Under the pieces are notes generated by a model. It saw only the letters and a list, made by a program, of their open reading frames with translations, searched no databases and was not told the DNA's origin. The translations under genes were made by a program, and so were the position numbers. A stretch of DNA of 64,000 bases from Serinus canaria (lineage: Eukaryota > Chordata > Aves > Passeriformes > Fringillidae), in assembly GCF_022539315.1 (NCBI RefSeq), contig NC_066315.1, positions 17,087,649-17,151,648 on the forward strand. Reading direction: 5' to 3'. Each line of letters starts with the position of its first letter. Positions within the stretch are counted from its first letter, which is position 1. Shown in pieces: positions 48,158 through 61,768 of the stretch.

Positions 48158-51100
48158 CTGAAAAAGTCAGACAGTGCAGGATTGAGAAGAGCAGTAGTAG
48201 TGTGACAGGAATTTGGCTTTCATTTCATTTCCCTACCAGATTATTTAAAAAACAAATCAACAGTCTTTCCTCTGACAGTATGCACAAGAATGAAGTCTGG
48301 AACATTATTACTTTCATATTAATCATATTTAAATGGAACTGATTGCTGCCCAGAGAGTATTACATAGCAATAATATGCTTATGTTAGAGACACACATTTA
48401 CAGGCTGTCTTGTCAAGCTGTTTTGTACATTCCATTTCCCAGTGGAAGACTACTGTCTTTGAAAGATGAAAGGTCATTTCCATAAACCAGCAACCATGTA
48501 TGTGAGATTTTAGTCTGTTTTGATGCTGTCTGCTCATCCCCAATCCTGCTATTTCTGAAGAACAAATTAACACTTCTTAGATTTTTTTCCCACTGAGTCT
48601 GATGCTGCTGAGACAATAACCTACTCATCACAGAAATAACTATGGAAGGCACTTTGCTAATTAAGGGGGGTTTGATTTGTTTAGAAGCAACAACATGTTT
48701 TTTGAGCTAGAACAGAACCAACATAAGAAAAGCCACTCCACACATCAAACACTTATACCACATAACAGCTACTGAACACATAATACTTTAAAAATAATTG
48801 CACTTATAATCAGGATAAATTTACTCCCACAAGAATTGTTCAAGGAAAGAGCACCTGCATTTTCTATCCATCACCACCTGCTAATGCAGAAAAAGTTTCC
48901 TCCTAGGAGCATGAGAACAACCAAAATTTGAGGAAATCCCCTTGGGAAGAAGGAGCAGTTTGATTATTCATGTAGCACAAAATATCTTTCTGTGCTGCCT
49001 GCACCATGGGATCTGCCAGAAGCATCTTCTGGGAGCATTGCAGAGCTCCTGCCTTGGCCCTGCTAAGCTGACAAGGATGAGCACTGAGGAAAGGCTATCA
49101 TGAAAGTTTTTATGTACCCAAACCATTAGAAGCAGATGAGCTGAAATTTAAAGCCTGTTTTAGACACTGGTGTGAGAAGTCTTTCAAAGTGAAGAGTTCA
49201 ATTGTTTCAGTGATTTTGTCCTCAAAACCACAGTGGTTCCTGACTCCTGAGTATGAGCATGTCCAGTCTTGATTTCCATGAAGAGACAAATTATCATTGA
49301 GGTTTCAGTATCATGATTATTTATTTCCTAAAGTTGATTTTTAAAATGCCCTTGTCAGCTCTTAAGTTGCTTCAGTATACCAAGCATCAAGCCACCTCCC
49401 AAGAAATTTGACAGCCAGGCCTGCCTTTTCAGCACTACAAAATCACACTTCAGATTAACATTTATGCTTGTATTTGTCTGAAAGGAGGCAGAAGCAGTGT
49501 TGCCTCTCAAACAACTAATGGAGCAGTGTCTTAAAGGCAGAAGCACAAAAGGTTTTCCACATCCATAACAATGAATCAGCACTTGACTACAAACACAGCC
49601 TTCACAGTGTGCATTAGGTGAAGTCAGAGATCTGAATATGTTCAACATTATTCAGCTGTTTCCCTCCTAACAGTCCCTCCACAGGGAGTCACAGTTTTTG
49701 ATCTTTCCATGTTTGATAGATGTTCTGCTCTCCCTTTACAGATGCTAAGTGCCTTCTGTTGGAAGCAGACTCCCAAAGACTTCATCCAGGAGAGACAGAA
49801 AACTCCACAAAGGCAAGGCAGGCTACTTCCCTCTGCATTGCTCAGCCACAGCACTACTTGTCCAGGGCAGCACTGGTGAACCCTCATTTCATAAACACTA
49901 AATTCCTATTTTTTTTCTAAAATCAGGAAGCAAAGGCTTTCCTTCTACCTGTTGTGAATGCTGGCCAATAGTTAGATTCTCTGAAGGGAAGAAAAATTTA
50001 TTATTTTTGTAATGAACTGGAAAATTTCACAGCTATAATTTGTCATTTGAGAAAAATCTCATCATACATTTTTATGAATGTTGAATTATTAGAGAAATCA
50101 TACAAACCAGCTGAGAACTATTAGAAACTTTTTGTATTTTGGCTCCAAAGTAAATTCTTGATGATTCTGCTGGAAGTCAACATGTGAGCCTATTTTGGGC
50201 ATAATAAGGCAGAACCCATTAGATTTTTTTCATTACCAGTTCATTAACTGCTGCCTGTGAGACAGCCTTCTAAGGGAGAGGCGTGGGCTGCTGCTACATT
50301 ATTTACCTAAGCACAGTGAAACAAATATTTTGCAATACAGCAGTCAAACCTCCTCAAATTTGGATCAAATCACATTTCTTTTTTTTCCTCCTCTTTTTCA
50401 TAAAAAATAAGCATCCCCCACCACAATGATTTCCACCTTGGACTCATAGCCTTACATGTAAGCCAACTCTTACACTTCTTTTTTTAAACATTCTTCTGAA
50501 AAGCTGTAAAGAAAGTTGCATTAGATCAGTAATGTTGCAAATCTCCTTTTCAGAGGTTGTGGTATAAAAGCTGTCAAGCAGAACACAAGCTCCCAAGCTC
50601 CAATTCCCTCACTCTCCTGCCACAGTGTGAATCCAAAGCCTCGTTGCTCACCACCTCAACGTTGACTTACATGCTCTGTCTGCTCTCATCTTCTATGTGT
50701 TATTGAACATGTATCAAAGCAGAGACAGCTGCCCAAGAGTTCCTCTCTCAAGGGCACGTCATCTCACCAGACTGGAGGGTCATTTTCTTTCCTGTACCTC
50801 TGACTCATACAATCCAAGTTCACTGTAAAAAAGTTGAATTGCTGTAGTATGAGACCAGACTGCCTCAGCAAACACTTGGGGTTTGATTACTGGTACCCTC
50901 TGTCAGAAAACAGGGGAATTCTTGATTCAGATCCTTGCCCTGATTTCTGGGTAGACAATGTTCAAGCCCCCCTTTTCCACTCAGTTCAATATCTCTATAT
51001 TGGGTCAAACTAGCTTTTGAACAAACAAAAGAGAAGTCTTACAGGGAGGTAAGAAGTGGGGCTGGTGGGCTGAATTGCTGCTAGGAAATCAAATATGCCA

Positions 51101-52483
51101 TGGGTCATCCCTGGCACTGAAGCCAACTGGCAGATATCATGCTATTATCCTTGGCATTACAATTCAGCAGGACAGAGGATGGAGTCCCAGTGCCCAGGAA
51201 TGTTCTCAGATGCTACTTAATTTATGAATATAGATGTAGCAGATTCAAGTTCCTGAGCAAATTAATGTTTAATTATGAGTATCAAGTAAGGCAAACTGAA
51301 TAGACGACTCCTCCTGTCCTATCCACAGCCAAAATTACTGGCAGTGCCAGTCAGTGTCCTGGTAGAAGATAAGGGGTCTGTTTGAGACACAGGGTCCCTG
51401 ATCTAAAACAGAAGAGAAAACTTAACCATGTTCCTCAGCATCTTCTAGCTATACTCCCACCTAAATCCACTCAGCATATGCAATCCACTCTTCTGCACTG
51501 TTGTTGGATAATTGAACAATAATTTCCAGTGACATGTCATCAGCTCTGTTTACAGTCAGATCACACAGAACACTGCAATGTGTTTTACCTGCTTTTCTGG
51601 AAGACACAGCTGTCTTTGAGCAAAGCTTTGACTCTCAGCTACAGCCAGGATTAAAGCTGATATGCAATAGCCATTCCCTTTACAGAGCAAACAGGAGGTG
51701 CAGCTCAGGCTGAAAGAACTGCCTGGAGACCACGGCACGTAACTCCCAACTCTGCTGGCTGCACCAAGTCTGGGGACAATTAAGCTACATGGTCTGAGGA
51801 TTTTCTTTGAGGTGCCTGGCTCCACATAAATGGAGAAGGGGAGGGCTTGGCTGCAAGCACTGAGAGTCAAGGGAAGCCCTGTAGCTGGGAAGGGAAGTGA
51901 TGCTGCAAGTGGATCTGAAGCAGAGGGACAGAGCACACTGGTTCACAGGACTGGCTGGGATCCCCAGTTTGGAAACATTGAGTGAAGCACACGGCTGCTG
52001 CTGTAGTTATAGCCTAAGATGCAATGTGTAACCTTAGAAAAGAAATAAAACCATATGAACTTTTCATGTCAGTTCAACAAAAAGATGGTCCCCAAACTAC
52101 CACCGACTGCATAAACAGCAGGAACTACAGGTGAAGGATCCTGCTTTGACAGCAATGACCTGGCACAGTTTGTTTATTTTTTATTTCTAGCATCTGTCAT
52201 TTTGTGACTCAACTGAGTCATTCTGTCAAACTGCTCTGTTCCAGACTGGTGATTTTTATTATGATACAAAAGCTACATCAGAAAGATAATGGGTCAAGCT
52301 CTTCAGAAGTATATTGCCCTCCCACAGTGCAGGGATTATGTCTTACCTACTTTTCTGGACTAACAGTGAATATGCCACTAGTTACTTTGAGTTTGTAAAC
52401 TGATGTGATTCTACTAAAAGTGAAAAGGTACCAGTGGGACACGCACGGCACCATGTCGACACAAAAGAGTGCCTACACTTACA

Positions 52484-52505
52484 CAGACACACACACACAT
52501 ACACA
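52484..52505 (+). repeat. Short (CA)n microsatellite
   Basis: About eight AC units following TTACACAG, broken by single T bases. It explains the Thr-His and Val-Cys frames there. Confidence 0.85.
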
Positions 52506-53231
52506 AATGCTGAGTGCAGGTATAATTTCCACATCAGGAAAGATGACTGAATCAATAATATCAACACTTAAGGCCCAGGACCTCAGAAATCATATTTAGA
52601 TAGATTCATACCATGAGTTACTGGCTTTCACTGCAAAGAATAAAACCCAACTGAGAAATGAACAGCTTCCTAAACAACTTTCCAGCTGAAAGTGTCCAAA
52701 TTAGTCATTGTCTGCTTCCTAAGAGATTTCTCAAGGACTCAGCACAGAACAAACTAGAAGTGCACCACTGAAGAGAATACTCTCATGGGACAATCTTTTG
52801 CTTTATTAGTTCTGACCACACTGAACTTGAGCAAACCTGGACTGAGAGGCTGTGTCAGCAGCATGACAGCAGCAGGGCAGGACCTGCATCACATGCATCG
52901 TGTCCTGTCCAGTGAAAACATACAACAACTAGGAAAAGAAGTCTGGGCAACTATGTGGGTGTGTGGATGCTTCTGAGAACCCCCACCTTGTGTGTAGCCA
53001 GCAAACTTGGCCACATATCACTGAGAGCCATCAACTTATCTCAGTTCCTTCACACTACTCATGCAATGTCTTACAGTATAAACAACAGGAAATCTCCCAC
53101 ATTTTTTATTTCAGAAAAGAATTTTGTAATAGCAAGTACATGTCAAGAACACTGCTATGAAAGACAATGCTAAAAAATGCTCAGAGGAATTGACCAACCT
53201 ATCCAAATGCACTGGATTTTGTAATGGGTAA

Positions 53232-53842
53232 CAGAGCACAAGTGTGCCTTTGTGGCCAAGAATGCCATTGGTGTCCTGGGGTGCATTAGGAAGAGCTTGC
53301 CAGCAGGTTGAGGGAGGTGATCCTGCTCCTCTGCTCAGCCCTGGTGAGGCCACACCTGGGGTGCCATGTCCAGTTCTGGGCTCCTCAGTACAGAGACACA
53401 CAGAGCTCTGGGAGTGGGTCCAGCTGATGGTGGCAAAGACGATTGAGGGACTGGAGCGTCTATTTTATGAGGAAAGGCGGAGGGAGCTGGCCCTGTTCAG
53501 CCTTGAGAGGAGATGACTGAGAAGGACCCTCATCAGGGTCTATCAGTATCTGAAGGGAGGGTGTCAGAGGATGGATCCAGGCTCTCCTCAGTAGTGCCAA
53601 GCAACAGGACAAGAGGCAACGAGCAGAAACTGATGCACAGGAAGTTCCACCATGCAAGGAAGAAATTTTTCACTGTGCAGGTGATCCCACTCCAGAACAG
53701 GTTGCTCAGAAAGGCTGTGGAGTCTCCCTCACTGGAGCTATCCTGTGCAATGTGCTCTAGGATGACCCTGCTTGAGCAGGGAGGCTGAACCAGATGCCCA
53801 CTGTGGTGCCTCCCAGCCTGACCCACCCTGTGATTCTGTGGA
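53232..53842 (+). mobile_element. CR1 LINE 3'-end fragment, about 610 bp
   Basis: The landmark order is that of the CR1 3' region: GTGGCCAAGAATGCCA, CTGGTGAGGCCACACCTGGG, a TATGAGGAAAGGCGGAGGGAG block, CTGTTCAGCCTTGAGAGG, AACAGGACAAGAGGCAA, TTCACTGTGCAGGTGATC, and a terminal CCTGTGATTCTGTG. It is 5'-truncated and carries many substitutions and small indels, so no reverse-transcriptase frame survives. The plus-strand frames at 53244-53788 are decayed remnants of this element. It is antisense to GPR158. Confidence 0.93.
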
Positions 53843-54587
53843 GGCTGCTCTGCACACTGAGGCCACCAATGGTATCATAGGCTTGCTCCATAGTTACAAG
53901 GTAAACTACAGGTGCCAATAGTACTGGAAGCACAGGGAGGGAGATCATGCTGCAGGATTGTTTCCTTTGTCCTGGAAGTGAACCTGATTTCAACTCCTTA
54001 CCTGGGGGTCTGTGTTTAATAAGAGCAATATTAACATGGCACAGTAAAAATTCCCAATCAGATAATTTTGTGTATTGAGTTATGGGAGAAGCAGTGCTGT
54101 TTCTGAAACATTTTCTGCAATGTTTCTGCTGCAGAAACATTTTCTGTAACAAATTGTATTTACTTTCAAAAATGTGATTTTGAAAATAGAGTTTTCTTGA
54201 CATCCTCCCTAGAGTTTTACAGTGATTTCCTATTGTGGGAAATTAATGCAATACATATTTATAATGTATGGCTAGAATAACAAGCTATGAAGTTGTATTT
54301 TACCTCAGTGCCTGGTAAAATCTACCTCTAGTAAGCAAAGAGACGTGTCATGACTTAATGCTAACCTACTCTGCACAGAAGTTTCCTAGACAATTTTAAT
54401 GCTACACTTACAAAGGTAATCCTACAGTGCTTGAATGAAAGTTCCATTTCTGGATAAACACTGACATAATTTTCGGGAGTTTGAGCAGACTGAGGAAGGT
54501 GGGAGGGAAATCACAAGCAGTTCAAGGAAAGGCTCTGGGTATTGGGAGGCAACAGGACAACAATAGATTTCCCACTGCAATCAGAAC

Positions 54588-54608
54588 CACTCACTCACTC
54601 ACTCACTC
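54588..54608 (+). repeat. (CACT)n short tandem repeat
   Basis: Five copies of CACT. Minor low-complexity sequence. Confidence 0.85.
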
Positions 54609-54721
54609 CCATGTGAGCAGCACTGCCCTAACATTTTCTTGCATATTTAATAACATGGAAAAGGTCTAAAAACATGACTTGTTTTGATGAAAATTTATTC
54701 ATTTGAAGTAGCTTTTGTCTG

Positions 54722-54769
54722 CCAATCTGTAGGTAAGCCAATCTGTAGGTAAACCAATCTGTAGTGAAC
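54722..54769 (+). repeat. 16-bp tandem repeat, three copies
   Basis: Units at 54722, 54738 and 54754 each begin CCAATCTGTAG; the first two continue GTAAG and GTAAA. The third is degenerate at its end (TGAAC). Each full unit contains CTGTAGGTAAG/A, which resembles a splice donor on the plus strand, but no plus-strand transcript is indicated. Confidence 0.93.
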
Positions 54770-55083
54770 AAACAATGTTATTTCTTTAAATCTAGCCAAG
54801 GATTCTGACATTTTTCATGCTATGCATAGGTTTTACTTTCTCCTTTCACCTGCAAGTCTAAATTCCCACCTGGGAAAAGCTCAATTTCCTGGTGGATTAT
54901 AGAACAAAAAGCTTTCTCTGCCTGCAGCCAGTTCCAAGAACTGCAGCTGGAGTCTTTTGACAGACCAGCTGAGCTTTGATGTTCCCCAGTGCCTCCTTGC
55001 TCCCCAGCTCACTGCCCTGCTGCCTGCATCTGTTCCAGCTGCCTCCCAGCTCCCACTGCAGGAGATATGGAAGCTTCTGCCTC

Positions 55084-55099
55084 TGTGTGTGTGTGTGTT
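55084..55099 (+). repeat. Short (TG)n microsatellite
   Basis: About eight TG units in CTCTGTGTGTGTGTGTGTTG. Minor. Confidence 0.85.
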
Positions 55100-55528
55100 G
55101 CCTTTTGAAGTGCTTTTGTTTATTTTATCATATCATCCAGGTAGGTCTCATCAGAAATGGCCACTCCTCAGCAGGATTTGCCCATCCTGAATGTGAGCTG
55201 ATGGATGTATTAAGCACTGGGGAGATGAGAGGTAAGAAGGCTCAACAAAGGGACTTTCCAAGTCACGTAACTAGGTTTCAGTGATGCAGACCAAGTCTCC
55301 TTATTTATTAAATCCTCATCTGCTTTGTGCTAATTATCTCTTCTAATAAACCACTTACTGCAGTAATACCCCCACAAATCCTGCTGAGATTAGCAGAACT
55401 ACAGAGTGCCAGTGAAACATCTGACACTCTGCTGTCAAACTCTGGTTAGGCAGAGCTGCTACAGAGCACTCCATAAACCAATAAATAAAAAGCCCATCAG
55501 TCTGTCCCCAGACAATGAGCACTGACAT

Positions 55529-55662
55529 ATCACAGAATGGTTAGGTTTGGAAGGGACCTTAGAGATTATTTCATTCCACCCTGGTGACATGGGCAGGGAC
55601 ACCTTCCTCTAGACCAGGTTGCTCAAAGCCCCATCCAAGCTGGCCTTGAACACTTAAATGTC
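55529..55662 (-). mobile_element. CR1 LINE 3'-end fragment, 134 bp
   Basis: The plus strand shows the reverse complement of a CR1 tail: CACAGAATGGTTAGGTTTGG, AAGGGACCTTAGAGATT, GACACCTTCCTCTAGACCAG and CAAGCTGGCCTTGAACACTT. The match looks closer than in the other copies here, so it may be the youngest CR1 insertion in the window. It is sense-oriented relative to GPR158. Confidence 0.92.
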
Positions 55663-56704
55663 TCCTCTTTGTCAACTACCTGGGCTTAAGGTTACATCAC
55701 ACAGAGCTCATGACCACAGATGCCTAAAGTTCTGGAAATCCCAGGTCCTTGGGATAGGCACAAAGCCATTTCTTTCCAAGTCTGCTATTGAATGGTTAGC
55801 AGCCATTTCAATCCTTTCCTCCTGACAGATATGTTTAAATAACCACATCTCTCACTCAGTAAAAAATGAGGTCAGCTCCTCAGACAATTTTCTCCATAAG
55901 CAAACCAATCTTGTTTAAGTCTTTCCTTCATTCAAATTTGTAGTGATTTTGTGACAAAAACTTTACTTCAGAGATTCTCAAGACTCCTGCCACTAGCAGT
56001 TTGGTCTAAAAATTCAGCCTATATAAGGTCTGGCTAAGTTAATGATTTGCTTTTTAAAATTCATCAGGTGGTTATTATCTTTTTTGCAAATCAAAAGCCA
56101 TTGAGTTCTTTATCCTTATCAAAGACTTTCAGAACAGGCAGCACAAAAGATCTCAAGGTCAGTATTTATCAGGAAGCTTACACTGTGAAAACAGATGCAA
56201 GAACTGTCTCCTGGTAATCTTTTCCTACAACAGGTCAAGAACATTTTTAAGGCTTTCATTCTAAAATTTGCTTCACAGACTATTGTGCAGCTGAATGTAC
56301 AAAAGGCAACTCCCCTTGTGAACCTGGCTCACAATGTTTCATTTAACAAAGGCTGATGAGTAAAGCCAGCTGGGATGAAAAATTCCCCTCCCAGTTAGTG
56401 CTGCTCTATCTAACACTTTTCCTCTACTACTGAAAACATTCACAGACAATTTCAACAACCTTTCCAATTTTCAGAGGCATTTTCTAGCATCATCAATAAG
56501 GTAGCTGGGCAAAACCTCATGCCAAAGCTTGTACTTTTATTCTTAACATAGTGATACTACAAACAGGGAAAGTCTTGAAATATATAAAGCCCAAATCCAA
56601 ACCAAAGTAAATTTGAGAGTTTTTTTATTTATACTGATGTAGACAGATCATGGTCTGCAAATAACACCAAGGATGGGGTTTGTTCCCCTCATTGGCCATT
56701 CACT

Positions 56705-56765
56705 TGAGAGCTGGACTTGGTGATCCTCGTGGGTCCCTTCCAGCTCAGAATGTTCTGTGATTTTC
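56705..56765 (+). mobile_element. CR1 LINE 3'-terminal fragment, about 60 bp
   Basis: TGGACTTGGTGATCCTCGTG, GGTCCCTTCCAGCTCAGAAT and GTTCTGTGATTTT reproduce the last bases of a CR1 tail, which normally ends in short ATTCTGTG-type repeats. Very short 5'-truncated insertion. Confidence 0.85.
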
Positions 56766-59700
56766 TTTCCTTTCTTCTCCTCCTTACATCACTGGCAAGC
56801 ATTGTACTTCTGATCAGAGAATGATAAGCCCCACTTAAAAAAGACAGTACTTTTCCAGAAAACCAAAATACCTCACTCCTTTTAAGCTAAAGATGGTAAA
56901 TATTCTGGTCTATTTGCATGATGGGAAAAGTTGCTGCTTTAATAAAGACGTAGCAATTCACTGCAGCTGTACTATGTTTTTCATCACTTCTATAAATGTG
57001 TTACAATAATTTATTTAGGTATTATATAAGAAGAATCTAAGGCTTTTCACTGGATAAAAAAATAGTGAATAAAAATGTAGTGTACTTGACTGAATTATAA
57101 TTCACTCTGCTAGCAGTCATTTATTGAGGACTGAACTATATATCCATAGCATATTTACAGATCACTAAACTTTGTTTTTTGAGAATGGCACTAAACAGTA
57201 GTCAGCAGCTGAAGGAAAACAATCAGAATTTCACAGATAAATTAATTGTTTTCATGTTCACAGATAGACACCGTGTTGTCTTACCCTTTGTATCCTACCT
57301 CACTAGTGGTAAATGTGATACTGTAACTGTTTGTTTGGGTGTGCTACATAGTGGATTTGAACAAGATAAAAAGCTTTCACTAAAAATATCTCCTCCTTTA
57401 CTTATTTTTAGTCCTAATTACATAGCAAGTTTCTACACTAAAGCAGAATAAAATGAAATGCGCTGCTATGTGATCTCTTTTGTCTTATCAGCTGTTTTAA
57501 CAAAATTAAAAACTATTTAATAGTGCTCTAATAATATCCTACAACGATGCTACTGAATTTTCTAGAGCAGCATCTGAGATCCTGCAGCTTGCAGGGCAGA
57601 TGTAGCTCTTCATTCCACCAAGGCTGACATCCCTGGGACCCCATCACCCCACAGAGCAGTACAGGGGTTTGTGTGCTCTCCACATCCCCAGCAAGGAGGA
57701 GCTTCCCACCCCTGCTCTAAAGGCAAAAAAACATTGATTTACAAGACCTAACCACAGAGTCTGGGTTTGGATTTGTGGTCACAGAAGCTTCAGTGACCTA
57801 GTGGGTTTTTTTTTAATATTCCACTTGAGTGAGATGAAGAGCAGGAAAATGGATTTCTCCTTGGAAGTCAAATTGTGTTTCCTTTATGAAGTTTCTCATG
57901 ATGATGAGATTTTCTTGTGGATCTTCAAACTCCATGTGACATTATCTGTATTTGTAAGACATTAAAGACACAACTTTTTATGAAACAATGGGGTCAGTAG
58001 ACTTCTCTGATGGAAGTGCTATTCCTCTGTCTCTCTACAGACTGCTGAGCAAGCTCGGATCTGGGAGACAGCAGCAGGTAACAGTAGGAGCCCTGGAGCA
58101 GATGCAGGAATCTGGAAACAAAGTTTCCAAGAAACAGAAGATTGTGGAGAATTGGATGCAACTTCAAAATTCATGTAACTGGATCAAATCAAGACCACCC
58201 TGCAAGAGCATGGAACATGGATCAAGAATTAGGCACAAGCACTGCTACTTCTGGTCTGGTGCATCTCATTGCTTTGAGTTTTGCCATTATAAAAATAAGT
58301 CACCTGACTGACTCATTAATTAGATTGTCTGAGTTTTCTCTTTGTCTATTCAGAGGAGGATCCTGCAGGAGCAGCTGCACACAGTGCAAAGGTGTCACTG
58401 ACTGTGGGTCCAGCTGCATTTCCAGAGGACGTTCCAGAGAAGTATTTTTCTAAATAAACTGGTTTAAGTATACTGCATTGAAAAAAATCCAGGAAAAAGC
58501 AGGAGAATAGGAAAAGAACTATATCTGTGAAGCACTGACTAAAGCACCACACACAAAAAAATCTTTTCACAGTAAACTCTCTCCTCACAGATTTAGTTAC
58601 AAGCACTTACTTCCTTTTCTGCTGTGCAATGTGGTTCTTCCACAATACTTTAAAATTGCAATTCATTATTAAAGATGCAAGAAGCAAACATCAGCAGTCA
58701 AAGGGACAGGAGCCTGTCCTGTCTTGATACACTGCAACAAGCCACCATTTTTATGCCCTTATATCTTTTGGAGTGTGTTTTTGTCCTTTCACTTCTGTCA
58801 GAGTGTTTCAGTGCTGGAAGTTACTGTGAACTGGCCAAATTGCTTCGATTTTGAATGACCAGAAGCACCTACATCTTTACATATGCAAATGAAGCCATCT
58901 AAATTTTCACTTTTTAACACACTATCCCCTAATCTTATCACTTCATTGATAATCATAAATATGCATTTCTTTTGAACCATGAGGACAGAGGAGGATACAC
59001 TGCAAGGTCCAGTCTTTGATGAGTTGTGCTCTCACTGAGACACATTGCCATGCCAGAAAATTAAAACAGCTCAGATGAAATAACTTGTCTTGACTATTTT
59101 ACTGCCTTTAGGTGTGAGAAAGAGTAATAATCACACTCACTGGATACAATCCTTCCCTCAGATCCACAGTGCAGACTGCTGTACTTAGCAGAGCTCAGAA
59201 GAGGTGCTGGGTTGCCAACACCTTTATTATATGATGCTAAGTTGGCAGGAGTTAATGAAATGTGGTACCAAAGGACATGGAACTGCATTATTTATTTATA
59301 ATATTTAGTTTTTGCTAGTTTTGTGCCCATTTTAATAAAAGAAATGTTTGCCAATTTATAATGTGATTGACAGGCAGCAGTGTTTTGTATCAACTCTACT
59401 GCAGAAGAAGCTCTTTATCAGCACTGTGTTCTCCTTCCACTTGTGGAATAAATATTAGCTTTATCTCATGGTTGTGCTTGCAGGCATCATGGCTAAGGCC
59501 TCATGGATATTTGAAAGGAAAGTTTATTCTTCAGCTTGCCTGCTAAAGATAAGGTTCAAACCACTTTTACAACAGATAAAATCAGGAACACCTCCACCTG
59601 TCACAAGATACAGCAGTGTCAACACCAACAGAAATTGAAACCATAAACAATATTAACTTCATGGAATAAAATTTCCATGCTATAAAATATTGCTATTATT

Positions 59701-59819
59701 AAAATATTCCTCTGTAAATGTGCACCTGGAATAGCTTACATGGGATGGAATGAAAATGCTGGAAGGAGAATTAAAGCTCATCAGGTATCTGGGGAGTTAT
59801 TACATCTCTGGTTCTCTAA

Positions 59820-59935
59820 CTCACAGAATAGCCAAGGTTGGAAGAAAGAAAGTGAGAAATTCTCTGACACAACCCTGATCCAAGCCAGATCAAGGACAGC
59901 AGGTTACTGAGGACCTTGTGCACTTGGGGTGTGAG
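59820..59935 (-). mobile_element. CR1 LINE 3'-end fragment, degraded
   Basis: The plus strand reads CTCACAGAATAGCCAAGGTTGGAAG, the reverse complement of a CR1 terminus, followed by a poorly conserved body to about 59935. The inner boundary is uncertain. Confidence 0.7.
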
Positions 59936-61129
59936 TTAACAGACTATGTCAAGCATCTCCTACAGAGGGGAAAGCAAGAGGCCAGCTGCTGGCATGGAGG
60001 AGCAGTGACCCTCTGCAGAATAGAAAGTCTAACATGAAGTCAAATAGCAAACATTTACACAGAAGCTTCATGTCTTTCACTGTAAGTTCCAGGCTCTCAG
60101 GAGATACTTGACATGAAGGAACAATATCATATAAAAATGTCTCTAATCTATCAACACAGAGGTGCAGATATGGCTATTAGAGGCTGCAGTACTACTACAG
60201 ACCTCCCCTTGCTTTGCTAGTCATCTTATTTTACATTCTCCACTCTCAAAAGCAACAACAACAAAGGTTCCAAGCCTTCATTACTCCAAACTCCTGTTTT
60301 TTCTTCTAAATACAGATGACACAGAGCACAAATAGACATTAGTTCATAACCAAGCTGAGAGTCACATGAATTCCCTGACATATTGCCCAACTTACTTGTT
60401 TCCTTCACAAAGAAATTTAGAAAAAAAAACCTACAGTAAAGGCAAGCAGACCAAAATAGAATTCTTTAGGTACTTTAGAGTGCCAAACACCTCTCCTGAT
60501 GGAAGAACAAGTGCCTGTGTAAGACAGTGAACATCAGTATGTGCAAAACAGTTTTTCAGTTAAAGCAGAGAACAAATTTTGGTCAGAATAAAGTCAAAAA
60601 CAGAAGAAAGAGAAGAATGCACTTCTTCAGTTTATAATACCATAGTAACAAGACAAATAACTAGAAAATCCAGCAGTCAAAAAGCCCCAGTTGCATAAAA
60701 CTGACACCAGATAAAATGCATCCCTATGGATTCCTTGTGCTTGGATTAGCTTCAGCTTGACTTGTGCAAGCAGCACAGTACACAGCAGTAAAAAAGAGCC
60801 CTGTTTTGGCATATAAAATAAATCATACAATTATAAGAAATTTAAAGCACAGTAGCCCGGAATAATTGTACAGTGTCAGCAATATCTGATTAAAATTGAT
60901 TCTTTGATAAGCTTCCATGATCTATTGCCAGGTAAATGCTCAATCAACTCTCAGCATGTTTGGCAATCAGAAAAAATTGCTAATTAGGTTTATCATGAGT
61001 ACTTTTGAGGAAGCTACAGTTTCTTGGAAACTGGTTTCTGAATGTCTGTCTGAATTTAAATTTTGTGAAAATAATTAAAGTCACATGTCTTGATAATTAC
61101 TTGCTGGGCAAGAGCAATCCCCTGAAGCA

Positions 61130-61768
61130 GAATATTCCAGGGGCTGACTGGCTGGAAAGCAGCTTTGCAGAGGATGACTTGGGGTGGCCATCAGACTGAC
61201 CATGAGCCAGCAGTGCAGCCTTGTGACAAAGAAGGCCACCAGCCTTCTGGACCATGCCAGGCAGAGCATGTTCAGCAAGCTGAGGGGGTGATCCTGTGCT
61301 TCACTCACTGCTGGTGGGACCAGAGCTGGAGTGCTGTGCCCAGCTCCAGGCTCCCCAGTACAAGAGAGACAAGGACATCATGGAGATAAGCCCTGTGAAG
61401 GGCCACAAGGAGACTGAAGGACTTGATCACCTTACAAAGGGGAGCAGCAGAGGCTGGGACTGCTCAGCCTGGAGAAGGCTCAGGGAGAAACTTACCAATG
61501 TAGGTAAATACCTGATGGGAGGGAGTTCAGATGATTGAGCCAGACACTTCTGAGTGGTGCCCGATGTCCACATAAGAGGCAATGGGCACAAACTGAAATC
61601 CTGGAAAATCCATGTAAACATAAGAAAAATCTTGGAGAAATTCAGAATCTGATCACACACAGCTCAGAGTGTTCTGATGTAGTGAGACTGCTCTGAGCAG
61701 GCTCTGAGTTGGACTCCAGGATCTCCAGAAGTCCTTCCCAACCTCAGCTTTTCTGTGACTCTGTAAGC
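61130..61768 (+). mobile_element. CR1 LINE 3'-end fragment, about 640 bp
   Basis: The landmarks are GCTGACTGGCTGG, ACTGACCATGAGCCAGCAGT, GACAAAGAAGGCCACCAGCC, CAGCCTGGAGAAGGCTCAGG, AAGAGGCAATGGGCACAAAC, CCTTCCCAACCTCAGC and a terminal TTCTGTGACTCTGT. The order matches the CR1 3' region but substitutions and deletions are heavy, so it looks older than the 53-kb copy. Short plus-strand frames at 61005-61538 are remnants of it. Confidence 0.92.

Noticed and set aside
53111..53826. Frames of 65-97 codons near 53.1-53.8 kb
   Set aside because: They fall within the decayed CR1 3' end on both strands.
54721..54769. 16-bp repeats as exon-intron boundaries
   Set aside because: Exact tandem periodicity points to slippage, and no flanking coding potential exists.
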